Source: Selaginella moellendorffii (taxonomy: Eukaryota > Streptophyta > Lycopodiopsida > Selaginellales > Selaginellaceae). Taken from it: a stretch of 64,000 nt of DNA. The position numbers and the translations under genes are program-made. Under the pieces are notes generated by a model. The model had not been told where the DNA came from. It worked only from the letters and a program-made list of their open reading frames with translations, and did no database searches. Position 1 is the first letter of the stretch; the number at the start of each line of letters is the position of its first letter. Location of the stretch: assembly GCF_000143415.4 (NCBI RefSeq), contig NW_003314271.1:2347185-2411184 (forward strand). The letters run 5' to 3'. Positions 23,641-35,888 of this stretch are shown piece by piece.

Positions 23641-26600
23641 GGGTCTGTGGATTAACCAAGTCCAAAACTGCTGGATGACAGGAATGGTCCGAAAGGACTG
23701 ATGGAAGCATTTGGACTGAAGTGTGTGGTACCCCACGAAGGATGGGGGGGATCATAGGATCCAAGGATGAGAACAGAGGGTATCTCATCGATGGTAAAAT
23801 GTGTCATGCTAAAGTCGTGGGAAAGGTGTTCCCAAAAGAAAATAACTTTGACACAAAGTCGTGTGTGACCTCTATGGTGCAGTGCTAACGGATGCATAAG
23901 AAAGAGCGGTATTGGTCTTGGCAAAGACTTAAACACAAAAAAGAAGTGTCATAGAGGTAGGCTCGTGGAGCCGATGGTGTGGAGACACCAAAGGTGCCAA
24001 GGTGTGATACCTTGAGGCTATGTTGGTGGGTTCATGAGAACCCCTTGCCAAGGGAATCCCAATGGAAATGGGAATGGCATAGCCTAAGCTGCAGAGCATG
24101 CAATTGGAGTGTGGTGACCCAGATAATGGTGGAGGTGTGGAAGCACCAGCAATGAGTTGTAAGACTTGACAACTATGAGGCAACTAAGCGAGAGGTGCAA
24201 AATAATTGGTTAAACGGGTAGAAGGTAGCTACCCAAGCCTTTTTAATGGCATAAGGAAGTTGGATATACCCTTACAGGGGATAAGTTGCTTATGTTGTGA
24301 TATAGTAAGTCAATGTCATAAAAGGAAATATTCATTGTCAAAGAAGCCGTCATTGGGACACCCGAACACTCTAGAACACCAGGAGGTGGTGTTTGATGTC
24401 GCGAGGGCAATAGATAAGGCCCAAGGGACTAAGTCTCTAACGAATGATGGATAGAAGGTGCTATCCAAATGTCCAAGGTGGCGGAGACAGGAAAAGACTA
24501 TCTACTCGAATTGGATAAAGCCAAAAATAAAATTTTGGCAAGGCTAGTGATGGGCATGTAAGGGCCCATAAGCAACAACGTAATCCCAGTGTGTGGGATT
24601 ATAGGGTGAGCATACTTGGATTGAGGAACCACTCCCTAGGCTATTGGGTAGGTTCATCCCTAAGAATACTTGCTAAGGCATGATAGAAAGTGCAAAGCTA
24701 TCGTCCTAGTCGGGAGGAGAATGACCGAAAGAAAAGTGTGAAGCCAAAAGCAAGTAGTAAAGGGATAGAACCAAACCATAGGAATCGAAGGGCATAACCA
24801 AGGGTAGTTATGCCAGGTGGGAGTGGAGAATCAAGTGGGGGCTCGAGGGTGTTGTTGCTAGCAACTGTGATGCCATGGAGAGTATAAAATATGGAATAGT
24901 CCATATTAGACTATATGGCAACTAGAAAGCTTGCGGAAAGGGAAGCCTTAGCAAGCTAAGGGACAGAGTTCCTTCAAGGTTCCCAAAGACGATTCTAGGT
25001 AGCTTAGTACCTAGAAAGGCCAAGCGTAAATGGTTCAAGGAAAGCGTGAAATCAGAGTGGCGCAGCAGAAGCGTGGTCTTGAAGCTTGCCATGAGGCAAG
25101 GCTATCAAGGTTAGGGAAATAGTTCCCGAGTGTTCAAAGAGAGGGCTTTGAACGAAAGTCGATGATCAAGGGCTTTCACGCTTGTGCAAGAACCATGTTA
25201 CAGTGGTCGGAAGACTTGCCAAGTGAGATTGGCAAGTCAGGGGAACAAATACCCTAGTTGAAAGTGATAACTTCAAAAGGGGTGGGCCATGGGGCCAAGC
25301 ATGGAGGAGTCCATGCATGATCACAGACTTGTCAAGTGAGAGGACTTGGCAGTGTGGAAGAACTAGGTTCCTAAGCTGTGATCTATAGTGCGCTTTGAGT
25401 AAAAGTTGGTGCACCAGCGTGGAGAGTCACGCCAGGCATCCTAGGGGATGCCGTCCGTAGATGCATATACGGAGGTTGGGTTCGAGTCCCGACCCTCTAG
25501 TGCTTGGGTTCGAGTCCCAAATCACTAGGGCGTGGTGATGGTTTGGAATATGAGGACACTCATATTTTGGTGGTCATGGACTCTCAATGAGGAGATTGGC
25601 TTGGGCACACCGCCAAGTGGGGGATGCCCCGGAGTCGTGATGCACGGTTAGATTGTTTAGAGTGAAAGCTCAACATATCTAACTTGAACACTTTGGTGCA
25701 AAAGGCACCAAGGACGTGGTGAATGAGATGGGGACACCCAGTCTCAGTTGCTATGGATCCTTGGCCAGAAGGGCTAGCTTGGGCACACCGCCAAGTGTGG
25801 GGGATGCCCCCGGGGTCATAGTCAACAACTTAGTAAGGTCTGGAAGACCTAATTCCTATTGGTAGACCTATTAAGGGGTCAAGATGAGATCATTAGGTGA
25901 CCTTATGGCTAAACAAGGACAAAGTCTTTGTTTGGATTAAGGAATATGATTCCTAGTTCAAAGTGTTGATTTGAACTATTGATAAAGGTGTGGCTTGGTC
26001 AAGGTGACTAAGTGGGAAGGACACCTAAGGGAAATGAACTACTACAATACAATGGTATTATGAGTTCAAGAAAATAGTCTCCAGAGACAGGCCCATGGAT
26101 GGGTCACAAGGTTGGGCTAGGAACAGGGAGGTAATGATCCTATGTTGCTTGGTGCAACAATCCAAGGATAGGAGCAAAAGACGAGTGCCCAAGATAAGGC
26201 CGTGGAATCCATTGGAAAGAATCCAAGTGGCAAAGTTAGCCAAGGAACACTAATGTGTTTGATGCTAACAGATTGCGGAAAAAGAAGTGGACTTCCAAGG
26301 ATGGATTCCCAAGTGCTCCAATTTGGCAAAGGAAAGGCTCCAAGTGAGGGAGCAACTAAGTAGCCAAAAGATAGGGCCGTGGACAGCCTTAGCACAAATA
26401 ATGATAAATGGAACGTAATGCCAATGGTGGCACAAAAATAGAAAAGAGGATGAGGGTGCCCTCGAGTAGAGAACTTCTTAGGAGGGGAAGTGGAGTTGCA
26501 CAAAATGTGCAAGGCAAGGTGTCGGAGACACCTAGGAAATCGACTCCAAAACGTCAAGAGTAAACGTTCCAAAGTGCAAAGTTAGAGAGGGTGTCTCGAA

Positions 26601-26889
26601 CTCTTTTAGCGAGAACTGAACCAATAAAAAGGAGCAAACCACCCCAGGTGGTCAAGTGAGTCTCTAAGTTGGAGAGACTATCCTCCTTAGAGGATGGGCA
26701 AGGCATGGTGAGCCTTTGGTGTCGAACCATTGACGAATATGAAGAAGGTATGGTGAGCCTTCAATGTCAAACCATTGACAAATATTGGCTAGGGGCCAAG
26801 GATGGAAATGGTAACACATGCGGGTGTTACTTTATAAAATGGTTTACCGTTCGATGAGGACATCGAACTTCGTCTATGGGTGGTGGAGT
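23641..26889 (+). other. Internal sequence of an E-family LTR element, no intact gene
   Basis: No coding sequence recognised. The part near 25430-25640 resembles the 3' untranslated region of element C in minus sense, including two T-arm-like hairpins at 25476-25492 and 25504-25520. The last bases, ctatgggtggtggagt, match the purine tract before the C LTR. This is therefore the 3' internal end of a gypsy-related element whose LTR starts at 26890. Confidence 0.55.
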
Positions 26890-28515
26890 TGTGAGACACA
26901 AAATCCCTAGGCCCCAAAGTGGAGCTGGAAAGGGTGCCACGTGGTAGTGGCCGAAGCGAAAGCCAAACAAGCGTAACACATTTGGACTAAAAGCTCCGAC
27001 TTGGAAGGTCAAGAGCGGGAGTGGAACTCCCAACAAAGTGCTCGAGGAACAAGCACGAAGCGAGCAATAAGCAAGGCTCCAAAAAGGGACCCAAAAAGGA
27101 CCAACACATGACACGTGGAAGTGTCCAAGGTGGAGTCCGAGGTGGAGTCCGAGATGGAGTCCAAGATGGAGTCCAAAGTGGAGTCCGAGATGGACCGAGA
27201 CGGAGTCCGAGATGGACCGAGACGAAGTCCGAGATGGACCGAGACGGAGTCCGAGATGGAGTCCGAGATGGACCCGAGATGGAGTCCGAGATGGAGTCCG
27301 AAGTGGAGTCCGAGATGGAGTCCGAGATGGACCGAGATGGAGTCCGAGATGGACCCGAGACGGAATCCAAGATGGAGTCCGAGAAAGACCCGAGATGAAG
27401 TCCGAGGTCGAGACCGAGACCGGGACCAAGACCGAGACCGAGGCAGAGGCGGAGGCCGAGGCCGAGTCCGAGTCCAAGTCCGAGTCCGAGTCCAAGTCCG
27501 AGTCCGAGTTCGAGTCTGAGAGGGTGAAAGCCCAAAGCGTTCGTCTCCCAGACCCTGGGGGGTTTGGTGAGCTCCAAAAGTATAGTAAGGGGGAGGACTG
27601 CAGTGGAGCCAGTTTGGCCAGGAAAGGCCAATTTGGCCCAAGAAGGCCAGACCCAGTGTTGGGTGATGAACTGACCACTAGGAAGTCCAAGACTAGAGTG
27701 AATACAAATTGACAAGCGGGGTAGCTTGGTGAAGTGTTCAAGAGCCGGCTCTAGTCCCCCCGAGAGATCGACTGGCCGATGCTCCCAGTCCAAGTGTGGG
27801 TGGCACTACCTACTTGGATACCAGGCGTGGCTCAACGGAACCTCACTCTAAGCCCATGGCTAGAGCACCTAAAGGCGGAAGGTGGGGAGAGTACCCACGG
27901 GGCTCGCATAGGCCCACGGTGTTTCGAAATGTTGTCCTGGAGTCCCAAATGGAGAAAGGAGGAAGAGCAGTCCTCTAGTGTGGTGACTAAGGATACAGTC
28001 ACATGGTGAGGAAGCCACGGAGGACCATGGGACTTAGTGGTCGGGCCTGTGGGCCTTGATCGAGTGGCAGTGTTGGCGAACATGGCCATGGACAGAAAAG
28101 GGACTTGGTAGGAACTGACAAAGGGATATTGGGGAATGCTATTCTCCATGTCTGTGGGCATCCTAAGGATGCTAAAGAGTGGATCTGGGTCGACCACTCG
28201 TGGACGGATGGCCCAATCTTGGAGAGACGGGATTGTGATGCAAGTGGTATTGGACCACTAGTGCGGCAAAGGTGAATGGGCATGGCCTTAGCGTAACGGG
28301 CCGATATGTTAGTGGTGCCTTTGGGTGTCGGTCTTGGGACCAGACACGTGGAGCACTTGGACTAAGTGCAAGCGATGAGTGGCATGGATGCCATTCTTGG
28401 GCTAGCAAGCCCCAAGTCCTGAATTGGACTTAAGGAGGTTGTGAATGAGACTCCTCCAAGCGGTTGAAGGTGTGGTTAAGTGACTAAAGTAGAATGGAAA
28501 AATTAGTCACTTACA
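26890..28515 (+). repeat. E-family LTR, copy 1
   Basis: Starts TGTGAGACAC after a purine tract and ends TTACA. It is about 1626 bp. It contains a minisatellite of GAGTCCGAGATG-type units (27113-27527), followed by gtgaaagcccaaagcg and a ccaaaagtatagtaaggg block shared with other LTR families. Overlapping open frames in all directions across the minisatellite are a by-product of its period being a multiple of three. Confidence 0.65.
27113..27527 (+). repeat. GAGTCCGAGATGGA-type minisatellite
   Basis: Imperfect 12- to 15-base units built from gagtccgag, atgga and ccgagac. The same family of units occurs in the C LTRs (6250-6512, 12640-12896) and at 32050-32230. Confidence 0.85.
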
Positions 28516-29350
28516 TGAACATTCTCTAGATTTGGCAAAATAGAGCTATTGCTATGGAATCAAAATAATACCTCAAGGATGGAGGTAATGATTCTATGTT
28601 GCTTGGGGCAACAATCAAAGGATAGAAGCAGAAGACTAGAGGCTAAGAATGGGCCATGGAAATCATTAGAAGGAATCCAAAAGAAAAAGTTAGGTGAGAA
28701 ACACTCATATGTTTGGTACTAACAGATTATGGAAAGGGAAATATATTTCTCATGATGGATTTCTAAATATTCTAATTTTGCGGAGCAAAAGCTCCAAGGG
28801 AGGGAGCAGCAAGGTAACCAAATGATAAGGCCGTAAACAACCCTAGCATAAACTATAGAAAGATAAAACTTAGTGTCTAGAATGGCACGAAATAGAATAG
28901 AAGATGATGGTGCCCTTTAGTAAAGAACTTCCTAAGATGGGGAAGTTGAGTTTCCACAACATGTGCAATGCAAGGTGTCAAAGACACCTAGGAAATTAAC
29001 TGTAAAAAATCAAAATTAAAAGTTCCAAAGTGCGATAGTTATGCTGGTAGAGGCCGAGGCTATTCTTGAATAAGTAGTCAAATTGAAATAAAGACGATGT
29101 CTCTAATGCATTTAGCATGAACTAAACAAACAAAAGGGGAAGGACCACCATAAGTGGTCTAATAAGTTTCTAAATTGGAAACACTATACTCCTTAGAGGA
29201 TGGACAAGGCATGGTGAGCTTTCAATGTCAAACCATTGACGAATATTAGTTAGGTGCCAAGGATAGAAAAGGTAATACATGTTAGTGTTGTTTTATAAAA
29301 TGGTTTATCGTTTGATAAGGATGTTGAACTTCGTCTATGGGTAGTGGAGT
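28516..29350 (+). repeat. Repeat of the E-family 3' internal region
   Basis: Diverged duplicate of about 26120-26889 (shared atgttgcttgg-gcaacaa and gtggtggagtt words), lying between the two E-family LTR copies. No gene. Confidence 0.6.
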
Positions 29351-30315
29351 TGTGAGACACAAATCCTAGAGCCCCAAAAGTAGAGCCGAAAGAATGCCAT
29401 ATGGTAGTGGCCGAAGTGGAAGCCAAACGAGAGTAATATGTTTGGACTAAAAGCTCCAACTTGGATAGTCAAGAGTGGGAGTGGAACTCCCAATGAAGTG
29501 CTCGAGGAATGAGCACAAAGCAAGCAGTAAATGAGTCTCTAGAAAAAGGACACAAGAGGACTAACACATGACATGTGAAGAAGTTTGAAATAGACCCAAA
29601 GTGGAGTCCAAGATGGAGTTCAAGATAGACCTGAGATGGAATTTGAGATAGAGTTCGAGAGCACCCAAATAGAGCACCCAAATGCAAAAGGTGAAGAGAG
29701 TACCCATAAGGTTCATATAGGGCCATAGTGTTCCGAAATGTTATTTTAAAGTCCTAGACCATGGAAAGGAAGAAGGCAACCTTCTAGTGTAATGACCAAG
29801 GATATGGTCACATGGTGATGAAGTCCTAAAGGACAGTGGGACTTAGTGGTCAGGCCAGTGGGCCTTAACTCAATGGTAGTATTGGCGAACACGGCCATAG
29901 ACAAAAAGAGACTTGGTGAAGACTAAAAAAGGGGTATTGGGGAAAATTGTTTCCCATGTTTGTGGGCATTCTAAGGATGCTAAAGAGTGGATCTGGGATG
30001 ACAATTCATAGACGGATGGCCCAATCTTTGAGAGATGGGACTGTGATGCAAATGGTATGTGACCACCAGTGTGGCAAAGGTAAATAGGCATGGCTTTAGT
30101 GTAATGGGCTGATATGTCGGTGGTACCTTTAAATGTCGATCATGGGATGGAGCACTTGGACCAAGTGTAAAGGTTGAGTGGCATGGATGTTATTCTCAAG
30201 GCCAGCAAGCTCCAAGTCTGAAACAAAACTTATGGAGGTTGTGAGTGAGACTCCTCCAAATGGTTGAAGGTGTGGTTAAGAGACTAAAGTAAAATGAAAA
30301 ATTTAGTCACTTACA
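29351..30315 (+). repeat. E-family LTR, copy 2 (shorter, decayed)
   Basis: Parallel to 26890-28515 from TGTGAGACAC to TTACA but only about 965 bp, because the minisatellite and promoter block are deleted. Many C-to-T and G-to-A changes relative to copy 1. Confidence 0.65.
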
Positions 30316-31209
30316 CAATAATAGAAGAAATTTACTATCCTAAATGGTACAAGGGGTGCAAGAAGATGGCATTGCTCCTATAAACCAAAGTCTAAGAGCA
30401 CTCCATATATCATATTCAGTGATTATGAGCCTCTAGATCTAGTCAAATTGGACAATCCACTAGCTTCACTTGTTCACTAGGAGGGACTGGAAAAGTATTG
30501 TGAGTGCAAGTGAAAAATTGGTTCAACTAGTTGGCCAAGTTAAGTGGGCTTAGAACATGGGATACATAAGAGCAAATTGCTAAGTTAAACTTAGAGTTGA
30601 AGCACTTAAATTTACTTCAACAAGTGTGCCAAAAGTGGCTATGGTGTCATGGAAAAGAGGAACACTATCATATATCATTGGGCAAAATTCTTCATGATTG
30701 AGAAGAAATAATTAGACCTAAAGTTGGCACTACAGATGCTTGTGAATTATACTGCTACTAGAATAGATATGATACTTAAGCTTACTCAAACCCGATTGTG
30801 ATAGGGATGTGCTTCTTCTTCCAACCTCATATGATGGCTATAATAGTGGTTACTATGTTAACCCTTGTGATCGCCTTGCCATAATCTTGGGACATCGAGG
30901 GAGCCTCAAGGGCTTTTTGCTGAAGTGCAATATAATAACCATTGGCCATGAGGCTCAAGTTGTCCACAAAGGGTTGCATCATAGTTTATTGTTGCTTCAT
31001 AGGGCATTGCTCTGGGTGTAGCTTTTAGCAATGATCATCATTATGAGTTTGAAGGTATATCTTGAAAGAGTAGAGTTCCTCTAAAAGCCACTCTTACTAT
31101 TTTTCTTAGAGTATAAAGTTTTGCTACTGCTACAATAACAAAACCTTATATTGTTAAAGCTTTAATGATTGTTAAATGAAGATGTGTTTATGCCACTTTA
31201 CATTTCCAC
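30316..31209. other. Unassigned repeat-like sequence
   Basis: AT-rich, no gene recognised. Short open frames only. Confidence 0.4.
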
Positions 31210-32231
31210 TTGGTTCAAGTACTCCACGTGTTCAATTTCACTACAAACACTCAAAGTACCACTGACATAAAGGCTATATCCATTCACCATTGTCTCATTG
31301 GTAGTCCAAAACCACTCATACCATAGACTTATTTCCCAAGGATTGCGCCACTCGTCTATGAGTGGTCATCCCATAATTACAGTTAACATCCTTAGGATAC
31401 CTAGAGACATGGGGAACACCCTTCCCTAATATCCCTTCTTCAGTCCCCACTAAGTTCCATATCATTCATGGTAGTGCTCATTAATACGGCTACTGAGTTA
31501 GAGCCCAAAGGCCCAACCATTATGTCCCATTGACATTTAAGACTTCCTCACCACGTGACCATACCCTTAGTCACTACACAAAAGAACTACTCCTCTTCCT
31601 TTCTATAAACTAAGACTTTGGGATGATATTTTAAAACACTATGACCCTATGTGAACCATATAGGTACTCTCCCCACTTTTCAACTTTGGGTTCTTTAGCT
31701 ATGTGGCTAGAACAAAGTTTTAATGAGCCATATTAGGTAGTGCCACTCACACTTAGATTGGGAGCATTGACCTTTCAATCTCTTAGGGCAATTAGAGTTG
31801 GCTCTTGAACATTTCACTAATTTACCCTATTTGTCCATTTATGTTTACTCTAGCATTGGACTCCTCAATAGTTATATCATCACCCACCATGTAGATATAA
31901 CCTTCCTATGTTATAATGGGGTTTGGACTCCAAAAGAACTAATTTAGCTAGGAAAGGCCACACTCTCCCTATTATACTTTTGAAACCCCCCCAACCCCCT
32001 TGCCTCAGGATGATCACTTTGGGCTTTCACCCCATGATTTGTATTAGTGTTCAAACTCACTCCCAGACTCAAATTCGGACTCAAACTCAGACTCAATCTC
32101 GGTCTTGATCTCAGTCTCAGACTCCTTCTTGATCCATCTTGGACTCTATCTCGAACTCCTACTCGATCCATCTCAAACTTTATCTTGGCCTCCTTTTTAG
32201 ACTCCATTTCAAACCCATCTCAAACTCCATC
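31210..32231 (-). repeat. Inverted, decayed E-family LTR fragment
   Basis: Reverse complement of parts of 26890-28357: ctccacgtg, gtccccactaagttcc and gttaggatac-type words occur in reversed order, and a degraded minisatellite lies at 32050-32230. It is cut at its right end by a B-type LTR. Confidence 0.6.
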
Positions 32232-33133
32232 TGTCGCAAATATGACTTTAGGTATTGAAATATATTTATCGGCCAGTCCTTACCTCCTTACTGCCATAAC
32301 TGCAGAAGGTCGATATTGCTGGTTCATTTTAATAGCCCCTCTTGTTCAAGTGTTAGTAAACTAGACTTAGCATCTGTACTTGGTCGGATGAGCATAAGGA
32401 AGGAATTCTTAAGTGTCTATTTACCCAAGCATACTTAATCCGACTTGTTAATTCTCTTTTACTCTATCTTGCACTAGCTTAGCAAAAACCTTCGCATATT
32501 GAGTCTAATCCCTCAATATCACTACATGATAACTTACTGTGTTTGCCAAACACCCTTGTTCTCATGCCTTTTGTGTTAATCTCATTTCAATCCCAAAAAA
32601 TATTTATGGAAATAGTCTAGACTCACTCATTTGGCACATCTATGAAATGTAGAAATTGTCCTGAACACAATGGTGTTCATCCTATATTCAAATTCGCAAT
32701 CTAAGGACATTCCATGTTTAGTAAATTTAGAGCTTGTCTCAAAGACTAACTCTTGGTACTAAGGGAGGCTTAGGGTGACAGCCCAAAACATGTGTTCCTC
32801 AAGGGGGGGGGGGGTTCCAAATGTATAATAGAGATAGTGGTTGGAATGCATATCTAACCACTTAAGACATTAGTTTAGCTCCCATTGGGCTATGCCACTC
32901 CTTGTTCTGTATCTGACTTGGGTCTAAGCCTAAGCTTCATGCTCCTCTAGTTGCTAAGGCACCCTCCTCCTTGTGTTAGGCTACTGGTATGCCAAAATTG
33001 TGCCAAACACTATCTGATACCATTTTGCGTGTAGGTGTTGGATACAGGGAGTTTTTGTTCGTGGGATTGTACTAGACTCTCGTTTCATAGTGCAACAGGC
33101 TTGGAGTTCGGGTCCAAATTTAGGTGCGTTACA
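32232..33133 (+). repeat. B-type LTR, third element (B3)
   Basis: Begins TGTCGCAAATATGAC and ends GTTACA, about 902 bp, followed by the primer-site-like tttggtatcagaagaatag. The first two-thirds follows the B LTR; the end differs. A G run is at about 32805-32812. Confidence 0.7.
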
Positions 33134-33324
33134 TTTGGTATCAGAAGAATAGTCTCAACGATCCCTATCCAACTTTTATTGGATTTTCTGACTCAAGTTA
33201 CATATGTAGAGATTTTTCTAGTAGATCCAAAGTGACATGTATAAGATTAGTTAGATTGCACCATTCGATAAGAATGTTGTATACATGTTCAATTACTGAT
33301 AGAGGCATACATGTAGCTAGCGAG

Positions 33325-34098
33325 ATGGTGAAAAGGAACCATGCTGATGACACTAAAACCTCTAGACAGGGGAATCAAGAGGAGGAAAATTCTGCTAGAG
33401 ATGCTACGAAAGAGGTTGAGGCTAAGTCAGAAGAGGAAGAAATAAACACTGCAACACTATAGTATATGGCTCAGAAAGTCAAAATCGAGAATTTGCGAAG
33501 GGAAATTTGTAAGTTGAAGAAAGAGAACAAAAAGAGGAAGAAAGAAGCTGAGGCAGCTAAACCAGCTAAACCTAAGAAATCAGACTCTTTTTCAAGTTTT
33601 GAGGACGATGAAGTTTTGCAACCCCCTTCAGTTGCACTAGTTTCAAAGTTCAAGCCTCCAAAACCACCCAATTTCAAGGGCATGTAGGACTATTAGGTTT
33701 TGGAAGACTATATAGAAAATTATTTCATAGAAACAAACATAGATAATCGTACAAAAGTTACATGTGTGCAAGCCTTTCTCACCGATCATGCCAAAACTTG
33801 GTGGTGCCAAGTATGTGCTGAAAAAGGGCAGACTAAAAGTTGGACTAAGTTGCAGTCTCGTATCCACAAGGAATATTTGTCGGATGATCTTGGTCTAAAA
33901 CTTCACATAGAGTTGTGGCGGTTAAAAGTAAAAAGGGGATCTTATGTATTACATTAATGCGTTTGCTCAAAAACGCACTATAATTGCCAATATAAGTGAT
34001 GAAGATGCTTGGAGTTATTTCCTAGAGGGTTTAAGTTCACTTTCTCACAATGAGATTTTGAAGTTTAATAGAATACCTAGATTATTTTCATCTCTCTA
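33325..34098 (+). pseudogene. Decayed gag of the B3 element
   Basis: One frame with several stops (33463, 33688, 33697) gives an acidic and lysine-rich N-terminal part with a predicted coiled coil (about 33480-33560), then KPPNFKGM and a capsid-like core with HAKTWW near 33790. That arrangement is typical of Ty3/gypsy gag. It suggests an autonomous relative of the coding-free B family. Similarity fades after about 34100 and no pol follows. Confidence 0.6.
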
Positions 34099-34215
34099 GT
34101 AGTAAGTATGAAGAGAAAAATGAGAGGCGTGTTGGTTAAAGACATCCACCATCTCAAAGACTACCCAGTCTTTGATTCACAGGCATCACAGTAGGCTTTT
34201 GTTACATTTGGGAGC

Positions 34216-34877
34216 ATGGAGGAACTCATGGCCTTCTTGCGACAGTAGCATCTGCTCTGCCCACGCGGCTGCAATCCTTCGGCACTCACCAAGTTTGACT
34301 ATTTTGAAAACCACTGATCCAAGCACGCTACAAGTGCACGGTGTGCAAACAGCACTTCACCCTAGGTGGAACAACACGAGCGAAACGAGCCAAGAAGGAA
34401 GATGGTGGTTGTCCAAGAAAGAGACCCAAGAAGGAGCAGCAGCAAAAGAAGTCAAGGGGGCAGTGTCTTCCTTGCGCGATAGAGGTGGGTCAATGCCCTA
34501 GTCAGCGCCGGGATCAATCGTTGCCAGTCAACGCTTGTGACCTCGAGGGATACATGCAAGGCAAGGAGATTTTCCAGGAGGTTCAGAAATTGAAAATGGA
34601 TTTGGAGGACAAGGGCCCTTCCGTGGAGGACGAGGAGAACTTTCTCAGGGATTTCAAAGTTGATGATGGTGATGATCTAGATTTACTACTGGGTCTTGAG
34701 GAGTTCAGCGACCCACAGGGCCAAGGCACTCGATTCGATTTGGGTGAGGAGTAAAACGATTCTGTCATGGAGCTGGAGCAGCAAATGGAGGAAGAATTTC
34801 CAATAGATGAGGAGAGTAATTTCACCATGGAGTTGGAGTGGGAAATTGAGGAAGCATTTGCCGTGGTAAATGAGTAA
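34216..34877 (+). pseudogene. Dof-type zinc-finger-like gene, broken
   Basis: A plus-strand frame from ATG 34216 reads CPRGC...TKFDYFEN, then after a frameshift RYKCTVCKQHFTLGGTTR and GGCPRKRPKK. The order and spacing follow the Dof DNA-binding domain (CPRC...TKFCYYNN...CKxCxRYWTxGGT...RK), with a CX3C instead of the usual CX2C first knuckle. Stops occur at 34246 (TAG) and 34315 (TGA), with a frameshift between about 34317 and 34326 and a TAA at about 34752. The downstream part is strongly acidic (two ELE...EEE-type stretches to TAA 34877), unlike usual Dof C-termini. It may be a dead host gene or a captured fragment. Dof proteins are plant transcription factors; the assignment rests on motif recall only. 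Confidence 0.45.
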
Positions 34878-35196
34878 GCAATGGTCGTTTGGAGGGATGA
34901 AGTGTGCAACATCTGGAGTCAAAACAATCTCATATTCACCACAAATCACACTGGTTTTAAAAGTGCCCAAACTCACGTATGCTGATCAATCAGCAAAAAT
35001 GGACGATAAAAGAACATCCTTGTAAGAAGCAGCTCCTAAAGAGAAAAAAGAAAAAAACATTGTTCTCACAGCATTGTTTTTACAATATGCTTTATTACTT
35101 TTGCATCACTTCCAAAAAATGAATAAACCATAGATTAATTTCAGTTTAAGCCAGACAAAAAGGTCGATCACTTGTCAAACGGCTTGGGAGCGCTGA

Positions 35197-35531
35197 TTAT
35201 GTAGACTCGAATCCAATCCCTTTGCACACAATGGTCCGGTTGTTCTTGTTCAGGAGAGCACAGTTCGTGTACTTGATCGTGCAGCAATTATCGCAGCAAT
35301 CGACAATCACCACGCCGCCACACTTGACAAGAGTGTCCGTTAAGGAAAACAGGGGGCACCAGCTGCCTCGACCCTTGCAAGCCACGCTTACGTTCCTGTA
35401 GTGCAGCGAGCAGTCGCTGTGCAGCAGTTCTGGCACTGATCGTAGCTGACGAACGTCGGGCAATCGAGATAAATCCGGCGAAACACTCCTTTGGTGCAAG
35501 CAACACCTTGCGCAACTGCAAATCCACAAGT
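35197..35531 (-). pseudogene. Cysteine-rich repeat protein, proteinase inhibitor II-like, frameshifted
   Basis: Two consecutive cysteine-rich units are visible on the minus strand. The first is CPTFVSYDQCQNCC followed by CSLHYRNVSVACKG; the second is VDCCDNCC, then NCALLNKNNRTIVCKG, ending at TAA 35197. The pattern C-x-N-C-C...C...V-x-C-x-G recurs and resembles potato type II proteinase inhibitor repeats, which are secreted inhibitors of serine proteases. The two halves lie in different frames; the switch is needed near 35410, so there is an indel or sequence error. A pyrimidine-rich CTTAG near 35532 could be the acceptor of an intron that follows a signal-peptide exon, which I could not locate. 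Family assignment is tentative. Confidence 0.4.
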
Positions 35532-35888
35532 CTAAGCGCGAGAGAGAAAGAGAGAACCAAGCAAACTTCCAAATGCCTGTCCTGTGATAAAAAAGGAAGT
35601 TTTAAATTAGCAGATGCTGTAAATACAAAAGATAATTTGTACCTGAGATTAGAAGCAAGAGGCCGGGGTCTTCATACTGTGTCAATGCGAGCAGCACTTT
35701 CTTCCGCTGGAAGGGCCTTTCCAGCTTGGATTCCTTGAGCAAATTTGCCTTCCCATCTGTCATCGCAAATTTCAGATAATTTAAGAGGTTGGTGTTACCA
35801 AATTCGTAGACAGTTCCTGCTCAACTGAAACACCAAGGCAGCAACGCATAATGCGGTTTAGTTTAAAAGAGAAATAAAATGCGAAATG

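Noticed and set aside
25476-25520. Functional tRNA genes at the GGTTCGAGTCC motifs
   Set aside because: Only T-arm-like hairpins are visible; no acceptor stem, D arm or anticodon arm could be fitted.
26827-27793. Several long overlapping frames (up to 304 residues) rich in Ser/Asp/Arg repeats on both strands
   Set aside because: They arise from the GAGTCCGAGATGGA-type minisatellite, whose period keeps frames open; no domain, and located inside an LTR.
21023-33133. Reading the B2 and B3 LTRs as the two ends of one large element
   Set aside because: Both are followed by a primer-binding-site-like sequence, so both behave as 5' LTRs; they also differ strongly at their 3' ends.
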